Positions 36,283-48,218 of a DNA stretch of 64,000 nucleotides are shown here, in pieces. The stretch lies in NCBI GenBank assembly GCA_021030905.1, contig JAGFMI010000005.1, forward strand, positions 124,001 to 188,000, given 5' to 3'. The notes beneath the pieces were generated by a model that had not been told where the DNA came from, did no database searches, and saw nothing but the letters and a program-made list of their open reading frames with translations. How positions within the stretch are numbered: position 1 is the stretch's first letter; the number at the start of each line of letters is the position of its first letter. The DNA is from Pyrenula massariospora. Its lineage: Eukaryota > Ascomycota > Eurotiomycetes > Pyrenulales > Pyrenulaceae. The position numbers and the translations under genes are program-made.

Positions 36283-36945
36283 TCACACGTGTGAAACTTG
36301 GATGAAGCTGTTCAGAACCAGCGAAAGAGAAATCGCACGGGTTGTCCAAGAATCGAACCAACGTTCCTGCCGCTCCAGCGGCACTGGCAGAGCCTCCTGG
36401 CAGGCGTCAGTGCTTGTCGCTTCTTCCCATAAAATTCTGGTGGTGTGCTGCTTGTCCCACATGGACCTCGGCGGGAGCTGGACAAGGGATCCGTAAAGGT
36501 GACCACAGTTGTCACAGCAGCCAGCGTGATATATCACAGCAATTATGGTATTATTGAGCCTTCGCAGATTTTGTCGGGAGAGGGTGCGCTCCGGTTGGCA
36601 TTCGATCCACATCAAAAGATACGGTACATCTGCAAGCGTCAGCTGGGAGCGGTGACGCAGTAATGTTACGAGCCATCTCACCAGCGCCGCGGCCGAGACA
36701 GCCGACCGAACGGTCAGGGGTGTGCTGGGGTGCAGTGTGGGTGCCTCGAGATCTTTTGACAGCGGCAACGGATCGTGGTGGGACCGGGATGGGCGGGACC
36801 TGTCCCCAGCAGCCACGGGTCCACCGTTTGCGAAAATAAACTCTGGAGCTGAGCTGGTCACGGACGCTGCTGAATGATCCTTCGAAATGCGTAAAGCAAG
36901 TATTGGTCTGAACGATTGCGGGGCATCTGCTTGTTCATGAATCAA
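36283..36945 (-). CDS. Doubtful open frame (220 aa)
   Basis: At 220 codons this is long for a chance frame at this base composition. The product contains SAAALVRWLVTLLRHRSQ and a Cys/His cluster HAGCCDNCGH, but no known fold is evident and the N-terminal third is low-complexity polar sequence. Either a real orphan gene or a chance frame is possible. Confidence 0.25.
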   Translation of the reverse strand: MIHEQADAPQSFRPILALRISKDHSAASVTSSAPEFIFANGGPVAAGDRSRPSRSHHDPLPLSKDLEAPTLHPSTPLTVRSAVSAAALVRWLVTLLRHRSQLTLADVPYLLMWIECQPERTLSRQNLRRLNNTIIAVIYHAGCCDNCGHLYGSLVQLPPRSMWDKQHTTRILWEEATSTDACQEALPVPLERQERWFDSWTTRAISLSLVLNSFIQVSHV

Positions 36946-37269
36946 GAGAATAATCTAATAGTACTATTACACTATAATCGCAGCACAGCACCCGCAACTA
37001 AAGAATTCTCACGTTCGCGTTCCCTGAGGGGCAAAAGCAGCGGCTGGCTTTGTTTCCGGCGCCTGTGCCGCCGCCACGGGAGATCTCAGGAGCAGGGGGG
37101 AGGTTTTGCCGTAGGCGACAGAGACCACTCAGGGCGCCTGCACCCCGGCCTTAGAAGATTAAGATTAGTGCAGGCTAGGTTTGACCCTGCTAATAGTGCA
37201 ATTCTTCCCCTTGTGATAAGGAAATTTCCGCTCAAATCTCCAGGTCAGACCTTGGTAAGGACGATAATT

Positions 37270-37400
37270 ATGCCAAAACCGTACCCCGATCGATCCCACG
37301 TAGGGTGTGAACGCTGCAGTACACAACGCTTGTAACGCGACTGTACGATCTGAATGAGCTGCAAGAGCAGTGAATTTGAGAGAGGTTGCGGCCGTCTACG
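37270..37400 (+). pseudogene. Possible Zn2Cys6 zinc-cluster relic
   Basis: A frame starting at ATG 37270 reads RSHVGCERCSTQRL and then stops at 37333-37335. Continuing in the same frame, two further cysteine-bearing segments follow (RDC, then MSCKSSEFERGCGR). The order resembles an N-terminal fungal zinc cluster that has decayed, with one expected Cys replaced by Ser. No downstream regulatory domain is visible. The match is short and uncertain. Confidence 0.2.
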
Positions 37401-39429
37401 CCTTGGAGGTCAGTAAATTTGGCAACGATGGATCCGATCCGAGCAATATTTGCTCAAGGCGCCTACTGAGGTTTCTATTCGCAGTCTGCTCCTAATGCAC
37501 GAAGTGCTTTTCGCACTCTAGGCTTCCTTGCCAGTCTCCCGTAAGTGTTTTGAAGCTCCATTGCCTACGAGAGTGTTCTACTTTTGTGCCCTACGTTGAT
37601 CAAGATCCTGGGGCAGACCCATGAATAGATCGCCAAGGTCAGGTGTCCCACCCATTTCCATCGATCCTTGGCGCGTCCGTCGATGCCGAGGGGCAACACA
37701 AGTATCAATAGTAATACTGTGTGACAAAGGCCAGAAGATTTTCGAGTTGACAGCTGTGTGATCAAGATCCAGAGACTAAATCCACACTTTCTGGCGTTGA
37801 GCGGTCAAAACATAATCTCATCAAACACATCCTATCAGGACCAATGGTCAAACGCAGCCCGAAAGAAATGCAAAGCTATCGATAAAAGATAGCGTCGTTG
37901 CCTTGAAACGATAGGAGTTGCCGCGGCTCAATTTTCCTCGCATCACCAACTAGGGGGGAGGGGGGAATCATCCTTTGCAGAGGGTAATATTCCTCATTTG
38001 CTCGGTAATTCATCGACCGTCAAGCTGCCGGGAACGGCGAAGCCACATCCGCGAACCCACTAACGCTCCCCGTACAGCTAGTATTTTTAGTGCGAGTGGT
38101 GGTGTGCTTGATCATTTGGCAGCAGTCTCTGCGGTCTGCCTGTCAGCAAATTCTAATGATGCCAAACAGATCAAGTAGTCATTTGGAGAGGAAGTGGGTC
38201 AGCCCCTGCACGAGAAGGTGCACCGCGGGAGTTTGGCTTGTTACTCCAGACGACGCGCTTCGTCGTGACTGTGCAAGAAAACAACTGGGCGTATAGTGAT
38301 GACCGGCTCCTTCCCTGCAGCAGCGGCCTTGTACAAGCGCAGGTCGGCGCGATCAGCAGCTGGGGTATGCTCAGATGTGCACTGGGATTCTATGGTGCAG
38401 AGCGAACCGTCAGGAGCTTCCCGGCGCTCAAGCTTAAATCCTGGGGCCGGCGCAAGTGGTTGCATAAGCATTTGCCCAATTGCGCGTTGCAGCAATGAAG
38501 GTCTCCTCGTGAGAAGGGATTGATGCGCGCCGCAAATTTGCGATTGATAATTGCCGTAATGTCCATTGAGCAAGTTGTTAGCTTCTGTGGCATGGTGCGT
38601 GCATGAACTGAAACGCATTGACAGAAGAACAAAGACGATTGGAAAGCGATTGGCTCTCTGTTCTACACCAATGAGAGCGTAGTCCAGCGACTCCGAGGCC
38701 ACCGAAACAGATCACGCCGGGACGCAGTGCTAGGTGGAACAGCATAGAGTCCAACAATGATCAATGAGTGTAATCATATGTTGGGTTGCGAAATGCAGGA
38801 GAATGCAGCCAACCGTGGTCGGATTCCATCACGGCTCCACCAGTAGCTTGGCGAGACATTGAGGTGGTGCGTTGACGGCCGCTGTATCGCTGGAGACGGG
38901 TCAGACCACAGTGGCCGCCGCAACGGCGCATACCGTAAAAATTCAGGATAGACGGATCATGGTACCAATACCGGGTTTGTGGAAACGGTGGGGAGCAAGG
39001 TCAAGAGCAGAGGTGGTGGGACTGGCAGCCCCAGGAGCCTCAAGCACATCCCTCCCTCGCTCACACCTTGCCCCCGGCCGGACGTCGCCCCTCACGCAAC
39101 AAAGAATTCGGGCTTGGGTCAGAAAAAAAGGTCGAAGCAGGCACAATCATTCTTTCCGAGTCAGCTCTGTATTTAAGACACCAAGCGACCTCGAACAGCC
39201 AGCACACATCATTGTTATTTGTAGCAGCAAATTTGCACAACTTGTCACAGCGTCCTTGGGATTTCTTCCTCCCAGACCGGGGTTTTACCGGCCTGTCCAC
39301 GCTGACTTACCCTTCACGCCCGCCGCCCTCATCCCGCAATCTACGTCTGCCATCACTCTTTTTGCCTGCCTCCACCTCCACCACCACCACCATCACCACC
39401 ACCGCCTTACGATTCAATTTTGGGACATC
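37401..39429. other. Gene-poor stretch, about 2 kb
   Basis: No gene is supported. The distal end (39370-39429) is the likely leader of the next small gene, with a CAC-rich repeat. Confidence 0.4.
39374..39402. repeat. CAC trinucleotide-rich tract
   Basis: A run of CCA/CAC triplets lies about 30-55 nt upstream of the start of the small serine-rich gene, in its probable 5' leader. Confidence 0.7.
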
Positions 39430-39893
39430 ATGTCGAAGACCTCAGCAAGGTACGTGTAATTTCTGTACGAATTCTACCTAAATGAAAAATGTGATCTTGC
39501 ATGAGCCTCCACGCACCCATTCCGTGCTTTGCCAACGTATAGAGTAGCTCTCAAAAATCGTCTCCACCAACCCTGACCAGCTCCGTGTCGACGGCCTCAG
39601 TATCAGAATTGGATGACTTCATGTCGAGTATTTCTTCTCCCCAGCATAGCTCGTTTATTTCGGTGTCTTCCACCACCACCACCGCTGGCGGTGGCGGTCA
39701 CCTTCTGCATCATGAACAACTCCAACAGTATGCCGCATGCTACTCGCCTCGGGAGGCATTCTTTCTCGGAGGCGCTTTCGCAGCGAGTACGGAGTCGACC
39801 CATGGCAAAGTTGTCGAGGAACAGTTGGCTTCGGCGGTGGCTCAATCAGGGTACAAGGGACGTCCGGTGACGGAAACCGGCAGGATTGGATAG
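39430..39893 (+). CDS. Small serine-rich two-exon gene, unrecognised (122 aa)
   Basis: Exon 1 (39430-39449) encodes only seven residues, MSKTSA plus part of a Ser codon. It ends at a strong donor, GTACGT. Exon 2 (39545-39893) opens in phase after TATAGAG. An alternative acceptor at 39579-39580 (ACCAG) is also in phase and would shorten the product. The N-terminal half is Ser/Thr-rich with SVSELDDFMSSISSPQHS and a Gly tract. The C-terminal half is more ordered, with YSPREAFFLGGAFAAS and KVVEEQLASAVAQSGYKGRP. I recognise no family. The agreement of splice sites, phase and protein-like sequence supports a real gene, probably of a short cytosolic or nuclear protein. Confidence 0.5.
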
Positions 39894-42780
39894 GCAGTCA
39901 GGTGGGTAGAAAAACTATAAGTCATATATCTGCTAACTCTTGCATAGGGGCACGAAACAAAACCATAGCTGGCGTTCATGGTGTTATGGTCAATGTGGAC
40001 TGTGACTGCGCTGGCTTGCAGGCAATGAGAGCTAGGCACTGGAGCGGTGAGCAGTGTCGCGGCGCTGTGGCAAAGCATGTCCTTTATGATACCTATTGTC
40101 TCTGATTATTTCTCAATTCCAAGAACTTACCGATCCTGTCCCCTTGATTCTGATGGCCTCAGGCGAATTGCTTCGCAACTCTCACGTGACCTGAATCAAT
40201 GAATCATTCGGCTAAACTTGCCTTGCACTTCAGCCAGGGCGAAACAGGGCGACGTCGACAACGCATCCATGCAAGCAGTCGAATACATCGCTCACCGTCG
40301 AAAACTGTACAGAATCTTTTAACGAATGCATATCAAGCATAACTGAGATGATCGGATGGGTTTTCCATTCACTAGGCGATGATAAAGCGGCTCAAGGTCC
40401 CTGTGGCAAGCACGGCGAACCGAGCCATGTAAGAGACCAAAAGGCTCAACCAAGGCCAGCTTTGGCCTCGTTCATGACGAAGACATTGTCAGAGACTCAT
40501 GATCAGATGAAAGACATGAAAATGAGATGAAGAAAGAAGAAAACGAGAATTCTGAGGCTGGAAATGTTGGTGCCCTCGGTGATTATCGGAAACGCTAGAC
40601 CTCATCGAGAAGCTCAACAAGGCGCCTTGTCCCATGCAACTCGTGCCAGGATGCGGCCAAGGAATTTCAAGCGAGTTCAGTGATTCGAGATGCTAACACG
40701 ATGAGTCGGTCCTTGATGCCCGATGTCATGCGAGTTCTACCACACGTTGCATGATGGTCGGACTATACACAAGCTAAATTCCCTTTGCCAACGTTTGTTG
40801 TTTTACACGAGCCAGTAGCAGCATGATGACAGACATGGCGAGGGCGGTGAACCGTCACTTTGACATCATGGCCATTTGTATCGGTAGTAGTACCTCCTTG
40901 TTTCCGGTAGCGCAATCTTTACAGCGATCAAGGTGACCGGGAACGAGCTAGATCTAAGAATCAAATCTGTCAACTCGTGCCTCGTTTCGCGATAGCTTAG
41001 CAGAGCAGCAGGTTCTATACTTGAAAGACTCTTATGAGAATAGTATTTGTCTGCAATTTCTTTCTCTTAGTTCTGACAGTCCCGTTCAAATCATATGAGA
41101 GAATTGACGGCTCCGCCACGTGTCACCATCAGCTCAGCTTTACAAACAGAACATTCAACAACACATTCAGTCTGAATTTCAATAATCAATCATCAAACAT
41201 CGTCCAATCTGGAAAGCCGTATATCTCTCAGATTTTTGTCCCTTTTCAATCCCAGCCACGCAATGCCTAAGTTCTCATTAGAACTCACCGCAATTACCCA
41301 TGTGAGCCCGGACAGCATGTCCTATGGACATTGTACACAATAACGTTATCCGCTGCGTAACTTGCAAACGATGCGTTCTGTCACACCAAACGTGTCACTC
41401 ATGAGCCCCAGTTAATACAATCTGGGCTGATAGTCCCCATGTCAAGAATTCCAATCCAAATACAGGCGCAGTGGTAATCGCTGATATGCTTGACGCAAGC
41501 TTCCCTGTCAAGAGCTAATGAGAGGCTGAGAAAGAGAGTCAAGGCTGTCAGAACGAAGACATCTCCAGGAAATTGCTCTATGCGCAGAATTACTAATGCA
41601 GCAGAGGCTATAAGAAGAGAATGAAGCTTCAAGGGCTTCAGAGCTTGATAAGGAAGAAAACCTGACATCAAGAACGAGAAGACGATCCTTATATTTTTAA
41701 CCCTTAACGAGTTATTAGAGGGCATGCCTTAAAATGTTACGTACCTTCACGCAAACAGGGGCTGCAAACAGCATTCCTAATTGATGCTTAATTTTATTCC
41801 ACATTTACATCTCTCTTGCAGACATTGCTCTCCCTCTGTTCTCCACCGCCAGGTACTACTGCCTGCAGAACCTGTACCGCCGTTCAGTAGAGTCGTAGCT
41901 CAATTCGAGGAGAGGATTAGGCGATCTGGCTGTTACAAAAGTTCTGTATGGTTCGCTTTCAAAAGACTCTTAGCTCAATCAAGCGTGCGTTGAATCAAGC
42001 TTCGCAAACGTAGTTTCTTACTAAACGGTCCGCAGCCAAATATTCAGTCGCACGAGCAGCGTCTGAATATGCCTCGGCAGAGACACTTTTCTGCTTTCTC
42101 GAAGTGACAGTTCACAAATGAAACCTCAAATATATTCAGATATAACTAGATTACTTGAATAGTCTAATATCTTGAGTATTTGCATCTGAAAAGGAGGCAA
42201 AAAGGCTCAGTAGAATTCGTCAGAAAACCGCGGGAAACCCTCGTAAACATCGATAGAAGCTGAAACAGGAATGAAACTAGTCAAGAGTATGTAGGTTTTC
42301 AGCAAGGACTTTGAAGCCGGGTGACAAATTTAGACTTCCCTCCGGACATGGAGCGGCTTTGTGTGACTTCAAGGCGTCAGGGTCGGAATCATATGTCCCC
42401 GCAGACCGTGGTAGTAGAGTTTGGCTGAACGATCTTAAAGGGCTTTTGAACGACCTGCGCCAAGTCGCCAGAACGAGTAAGGGAGGATGGAGAGCGAACC
42501 AGTAGAGAATTAGATCTCAGGAAGCAGGATCCGTACAACCAACAGGAAGCTTAGTTTTGAAAATCAAAATCCTGAAAGCTCGCTACCGCCTACGCGGCAT
42601 GGTAGTGCCCGCAGGTGCCAAGGCCAGATATTTTTTTGTGCCCCTCCAAGCACTCAGGCCGGAGCCCCGAAAGGTCAACAACATTGCACATCGCCAGATA
42701 CACCTTAGTCTGCCCTGCATCCCTAGGCACTGATTTTCGAACTTAGTTGTGTGGTCGTCGGACCGAATGTTCGAGCCAGT
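39894..42780. other. Gene-poor stretch, about 2.9 kb
   Basis: A 78-codon frame at 41034-41270 (+) begins with a hydrophobic, signal-like segment (IVFVCNFFLLVLTVP) and has several N-x-S/T sequons, but few cysteines and no other support. The final 200 bases form the importin promoter region. Confidence 0.4.
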
Positions 42781-45700
42781 ATGGACCAACAACGGTTCCT
42801 CCATCAATTGCAAATTGTTCTTGATCCTAGCAAAGGTGATGTGAAGGCTGCGACAGGCGTCCTCCAGAAAGAATTCTACACCCGACCAGAGTCTCTTGCT
42901 TTTCTTCTTCAACTTATCATATCTCATGACCATGCCGACTTGAAGCAGCTAGCTGCAGTCGAAGCCCGATCGCTGGTCCCAAAACAATGGACCAATCTTC
43001 CTGCAAATCAGCGACCCCACGCACGCTCTCAACTTTTACAGGCAACGTTAGCGGAAGAAGCCACCTCGGTGCGCAACTCTGCGGCTCGAGTGATATCTGC
43101 CATTGCGAAAATAGAGCTTGAGGATGGGGAGTGGGCAGAGCTACCCGGCTTCCTTCTACAAGCTGCGACCAGCCAGAAAGAGGAGGAACGAGCTGTCGGG
43201 ACCTATCTGCTGTTCACAATACTGGAGGTGATGGGTGATACCTTTACCGACAAGTTTCAAGACCTATTCGGTCTATTCAACAGGACAATTAAAGACCCGG
43301 AGAGTTTTGAAGTTCAGATCAATACCATGTTAGCTTTGAGCAAGATGGCAATGGTGATTGACGCGGATGAGCATGAGGCTGCGGTGGAATCATTTCAGGC
43401 AATCTTCCCATCCATGGTACAGGTTCTCAGCGCAGCAATAAATCAAGGCGAAGAGGCTCGAATAATGCAGGCTTTTGAGGTGTTTCAGACTCTCCTTGGA
43501 TGTGACTGGCAGTTGATGTCTCAGCATTTCAAGGACCTCATAGTCTACATGAACCAGATTGCCTCGGACAAAAGCAAAGCTGAAGACACTCGGGTGCAAG
43601 CTATCAGCTTCCTGATGCAGGCGGTGCAGTACAGGCGCGTTCGAATTCAAGGGATGCGCATTGGAGAGAAACTCACCATGACAATGTTGGAGATAATTAC
43701 GGAACTCGGAGATGCTGCAGCTGACGACGACGATATCACGCCATCAAGATCTGCTCTTGGTCTGATAGACATGATGGCGCAGCAATTGCCTTCAAGCCAA
43801 GTCATTGTTCCTCTTCTCAATGTTCTCAAGCAATACTCAAGCCATCAAGACCCTGATCATCGCCGAGCCGGGATCTTAGCACTTGGGATGTGCGTTGAAG
43901 GCGCGCCTGAGTTTATGAGCACCCAATTAAAATTCATAATGCCGGTCACACTTCGCTTGCTGGAGGACCCTGAGGTCAAGGTCCGGCAAGCCGCACTTCA
44001 CTCAATTGCTCGTCTAGCAGATGACCTGCCAGAAGATCTTGGACGGGGTCATGAAAAACTAATGCCTGCACTACTAGGGAATCTTCAGGCTGCAATGCAG
44101 AATTTCAGGGGAGAGGAGGAGGGACCAAACGTCGAGATCATGAAAGCTGGCACAGCGGCAATAGATGCTGTTGTTGACGGCATGGATGAAGATGACGCAG
44201 TGCAATACCTTGAACGACTTGGTCCGCTGCTCCAGAAGCTATTTCAACATCCGGATCCGAAGATCCAGGCTCTTGCGGCTAGTGCTTTAGGGTCTTTAGC
44301 TTCAACTGTGGAGAGCGCTTTCGAACCGTACCTCACCGATTCCATGCATTTAATGCAAGGATACTTGACAAAGAAGGAGAATGATGAAGAGCTTGAACTG
44401 CGAGCCAGCGTCACGGACGCCATGGGGGAGATGGCTCTTGCGGTTGGAGCAGAAAAATTCCAACAGTATGTACGCCCGTTGATGCAAGCTAGCGAGGAAG
44501 CTCTACATCTCGATCATTCAAGACTCAAGGAAAGCACATACATCTTATGGGGTTCACTGGCGAAGGTCTATGAAGAGAACTTTGCGCCTTTTCTAGAAGG
44601 TGCTCTCAAGGGCATTTTTGCCTGCTTCGAGCAGGAGGAAGCTGACATTGAAATTGAGCTTGGTGATGAGGCAAAGGACCTGCTTGGAAAGGAGGTCGTT
44701 GTTGCCGGAAAGAAAGTTAAAGTGGCGGCTGCGAAGGACGATGACGTTGGCCCTGCCAGTGAGCAAGGCGACATTGAAGACGTGGACATCGATGAAGAAG
44801 ACGACGATTGGGATGACTTAACGACAGTGACGCCGGTCGCGCTTGAGAAAGAGATTGCTATGGAGGTTCTTGGCGACCTTGTCGGCAACACTAAATCCAC
44901 GTTCTTGCCCTATTTCGAAAAGACAATAGAAACCATTCTACCTCTTTGTGAACACAACTACGAAGGTGTTCGCAAAGCTACGATCACGACGCTTCATCGA
45001 GCCTATGCTGCCCTATGGGACGTCTCACAAGACGCCGGTCATATGCAAAAATGGAAGCCAGGTATTCCACTACAAGTGCAGCCTACTCCAGAACTGAAAA
45101 AGTTTGGTGACCTTCTTATGACTGCTACACTTGAAGTCTGGGAAGACGAGGACGATAGGTGAGTAACCCCCCTGGAAAAGGGCTCTAATCCCTCCTACAA
45201 TGATGAGACGCTTCGTTACCCAGCTCACTCCGACAAGCTGTCTAGCGTGATTGACGAGAGAGCGATAAATTATGCCTCTGATTCCTTTCCCTTGCATTCC
45301 GCATGTTGACATCTGTTAATTTGCGAGATCGAATTCTAATTTCCGCACAGGGCCACCGTGACCGAAATATCAAAATCCATTGCCGCAAACCTAAAGCTCA
45401 CCGGCCCGGCTCTCCTCTCTCACAATCCTGAACACGTGCAAAAGCTTTTTGCGACCATTACCGCCCTCATCACCCAAAAGCACCCTTGCCAGGAAGAATT
45501 CACCCTCGAAGCCGAAGATGCCGACCTTTCCGATATGGAAACCACCGAATTCGATTGGTTGGTAGTGGATACAGCGATGGACGTGATTGGCGCTCTCGCC
45601 GTTGCTCTCGGTCCAGGTTTCACCGAAGTCTGGAAAATGTTCGAAAAACCCGTGCTCAAATATGCGACCGGTTCCGAAGCGTTAGAACGGGCATCTGCCA

Positions 45701-46312
45701 CTGGCGTGCTGGCTGAGATCATCAACGGCATGGGTTCGGCCGTTACACCGGAGACGCCCAAGCTAATGCAGCTCCTTCTCAAGCGTCTAGGAGACGAAGA
45801 TGTACAAACCAAGTCAAATGCAGCATATGCGGTGGGGAGGCTTGTAGAGAAGTCGGAGGACGACGCGACAGTTCTAAAAGCGTACCCGCAAATCCTTGGG
45901 AAGCTGGAGGGTTTGCTTCGCACCGAACAGGCTCAGTGTAAAGACAACGCTGCCGGTTGCGCGTCGAGGATGATTATGAAGCACAAGAGCGATGTCCCGT
46001 TGCAGGAGATCCTTCAGGAGCTGATTGGAATACTGCCGCTGGAGGACGATTACGAAGAAAATGGACCGGTTTTCCAGATGATTGTGCAGCTTTGTAAGTT
46101 TTCCCGCTTTGGGGGTATTCGAACTCAAGTCCCTCTGACTAAAGGTGTCCTCAGACAAGGAAGAAGATCCTACGATACGCTCGCTCACGCCTCAAATCGC
46201 GCCGATCCTGCAGAGCGTCCTTGGCGAGCCAGAGGAGCAGCTTACTAAGGAGACGAGAAGTCAAGTTGAGGAATTAGTCGCGTACCTAAAGAAGGTTAGT
46301 GGCGGGGTTTAA
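42781..46312 (+). CDS. KAP123: Importin beta-type karyopherin (Kap123 / importin-4 family)
   Basis: Exons 42781-45158, 45351-46093 and 46155-46312 join in phase to 1092 residues, close to Kap123 (about 1113). Introns are 192 nt (GTGAGT...CACAG, the longest confident intron here) and 61 nt (GTAAGT...CTCAG). The protein is a solenoid of HEAT repeats throughout, with an importin-beta N-terminal domain in roughly the first 90 residues. Recognisable repeats include HRRAGILALGMCVEGAPEFM, VRQAALHSIARLADDLPEDL and QALAASALGSLASTVESAF. An acidic loop (DIEDVDIDEEDDDWDDL) sits about two thirds along, as in karyopherins that release cargo on RanGTP binding. Known family cargoes are ribosomal proteins and histones H3/H4. 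It should shuttle through nuclear pores. The ATG at 42781 has A at -3 and begins the conserved MDQQRFLHQLQ. Confidence 0.95.
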
Positions 46313-46601
46313 GACGAAAATAACAAGGAATCGATGTTATGATGCTACAATCTAAGGACGAGAGATGAGCTACGACCCCTGAGGTGGTTACTCGGTTGAG
46401 ATCATGGGATGACCGACAAAATCCGTCTGTCATTTCGGTCCATTTCGTTTCAAGATGGGATTAGCATCTATGTTTTGGAAAACTAGAAGGTTGATGCACT
46501 AGTTAGCGGGACTTAGAAGCCAGGATACCCCGGAAATAGCAGCAGCTGTCAGTCACGAACAGATTTTATTAATATTTCCACCACTCTTCCCCCCTCTCAC
46601 A

Positions 46602-48218
46602 TTACTGCCCCAAACCCGCCAATGATTCAAACTCCAACCTTACAACCTCCCCATCTACCCTCGCCTCAAAATCCACACTACTCCCCCCCACCCCTCCCAA
46701 ACCCCTCCCCTCCGCTTCCCAGAACGTATACCCCCCACCCCCACCCCCATCTCTATCCTGCTTCGTCATCCCCACCCTCGTCCGATACACCTTCGGCGCC
46801 AGCGTCCCCGCCTGCACCCCCGGCACCGCGAACGTGGCGTACACGTCCTCCACACTTTGACCGCGGACGGCGAGGACGACGGTCGTGGTGTTCGTTGCTG
46901 GGTCGGTGCGGGAGAGGGCGGGCTGGTAGGCGAGGGTGTCGGGGAGCGGGAAAGACGCTGCGTTTGAGGAGGTCGGGGTGGAGAGGGTGAAGGCGGAGAG
47001 GCCGGTGGCGAGGGGGAGGGTGAGGGTCAGGGGGTAGTAGGTTGTTGGGCCGTAGGGGCTGGTGCCGGTTGAGGAGGGGGAGAGGGTGAGGGTGGAGTTT
47101 GGGAGGGGGTGGCCGGTGCGGGATGTGGGCTGTAGGGATAGGTTTTTAGGGGGTGGGGAGGGGGAGGAGGAGGGAGGGGAGAGGTGGCGGATGTAGCCTG
47201 TCAGGGTCATGGTGTTGGTTTCGGGGGATATTGAGAGGGTGATGTTGACGGGTTTCAGGGGCATGGGATTGATGACTTCGGTGAGGGTGACGGACGAGGG
47301 GACGGTGTTGATCATTCGGGTGTATAGATCGACGCATCGCTGGGTGAAGTACTCCGTCGACTGCGCTAGATCTCTCATTGTCGCGTTCGCGTCGGAAAGG
47401 TAGAGTCGAAGATCCGATCTTGACGTCTCGTTGAAGCTCGTTACCAAGGGTCCCCCCTGCTGGCCCGTCCAGTCGAGATACTCGTGTACGACTTCGTCGT
47501 CGAACGCATACGGCGAACTGTCAAAGGAGACTCCTCCACCCGTGTTGTTGGGGGTTATGGCTGAGCTGTTCACCACGGTCGGAAAGCCCCCATTGTGCAC
47601 CTTTCCCATCGTATGCCCACAGGCCGTAAGCCCAATCGCATCCTCTCGGTTAAAACCCGCGCTCGCAAACTCCGCGAGCGTCTCTTCAAGACTTGTCTGC
47701 GGCTCTGGAACGCCTGCTCTCCCGGGTCCCGCTGCATCCACCCTTCCGCCACGCAGTGGAATCTTCGGTCCACCGCAAGAGCCGACCGCCATAATCGTCC
47801 CAAGTGCAAGTAAATCCGCCATCGACACCGCGGCACTCACGTAAGGCGCCATGTAGGAAAATGTATCGTTAAATGCGCTCCCTGAGTTTTCCTCCCGCGA
47901 CGACTCAAACCCTATACTAGCATCCACACCTCCCGTCCCCGCTGCAACGTCAGCGGTGACAAAGTCGTGGAACATAACGCGCTGCCATTGGCCAGAGGTC
48001 TCACGGCCGAGAGTCTGTGGGCCTTGAACATAGTTGCTGCAAGGTGTGATGCCGCGTGTGATGCCGGCGCTGTTGTAGCCGGAGATGTCAACGAGGAGAT
48101 GCTCGAGAGAGTCGACCGTTGGGGAGGGAAAGGAAAACGAGAGGACTTGGACGAGTGTAAGGAGAAGAGGGATGAAAACAAGAGGGATGTGGACAGATTT
48201 GTGCAGATGAACGCGCAT
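46602..48218 (-). CDS. Secreted fungal heme peroxidase (plant/fungal superfamily, class II-like)
   Basis: This single exon encodes 538 residues. A signal peptide covers about residues 1-30 (IPLVFIPLLLTLVQVLSF). The distal heme pocket is QWQRVMFHDF, with Arg80 and His84. The proximal ligand is His202 in GLTACGHTMGKVH. A Ca-site-like GGVDASIGFESSREEN lies between them. These residues define hydrogen-peroxide-dependent heme peroxidases that oxidise phenolics or other small donors outside the cell. After the peroxidase domain (about residue 320), an unusual C-terminal half of about 200 residues follows, rich in Thr, Ser and Pro and predicted to be beta-strand (VNITLSISPETNTMTLTGYI). I cannot assign it to a family. 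It may bind cell wall or substrate. The third-base C-to-G switch falls near 46860, inside this extension. Confidence 0.88.
   Translation of the reverse strand: MRVHLHKSVHIPLVFIPLLLTLVQVLSFSFPSPTVDSLEHLLVDISGYNSAGITRGITPCSNYVQGPQTLGRETSGQWQRVMFHDFVTADVAAGTGGVDASIGFESSREENSGSAFNDTFSYMAPYVSAAVSMADLLALGTIMAVGSCGGPKIPLRGGRVDAAGPGRAGVPEPQTSLEETLAEFASAGFNREDAIGLTACGHTMGKVHNGGFPTVVNSSAITPNNTGGGVSFDSSPYAFDDEVVHEYLDWTGQQGGPLVTSFNETSRSDLRLYLSDANATMRDLAQSTEYFTQRCVDLYTRMINTVPSSVTLTEVINPMPLKPVNITLSISPETNTMTLTGYIRHLSPPSSSPSPPPKNLSLQPTSRTGHPLPNSTLTLSPSSTGTSPYGPTTYYPLTLTLPLATGLSAFTLSTPTSSNAASFPLPDTLAYQPALSRTDPATNTTTVVLAVRGQSVEDVYATFAVPGVQAGTLAPKVYRTRVGMTKQDRDGGGGGGYTFWEAEGRGLGGVGGSSVDFEARVDGEVVRLEFESLAGLGQ

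Noticed and set aside
36340-36400. tRNA-like B box (GGTTCGATTC on the minus strand)
   Set aside because: No A box at the right spacing, no acceptor-stem pairing and no anticodon arm could be found. It lies within an open frame.
41034-41270. 78-codon frame with a signal-like N-terminus
   Set aside because: The hydrophobic start is suggestive of a secreted small protein, but there are few cysteines, no conserved motif and no supporting context.
41399-41725. 108-codon hydrophobic minus-strand frame
   Set aside because: Hydrophobic runs in AT-rich DNA are expected by chance, and charge pattern and start context give no support.
46622-47403. Plus-strand frames over the peroxidase gene
   Set aside because: They are antisense, low-complexity Pro/Ser or Arg/Gly products created by the skewed codon use of the peroxidase.
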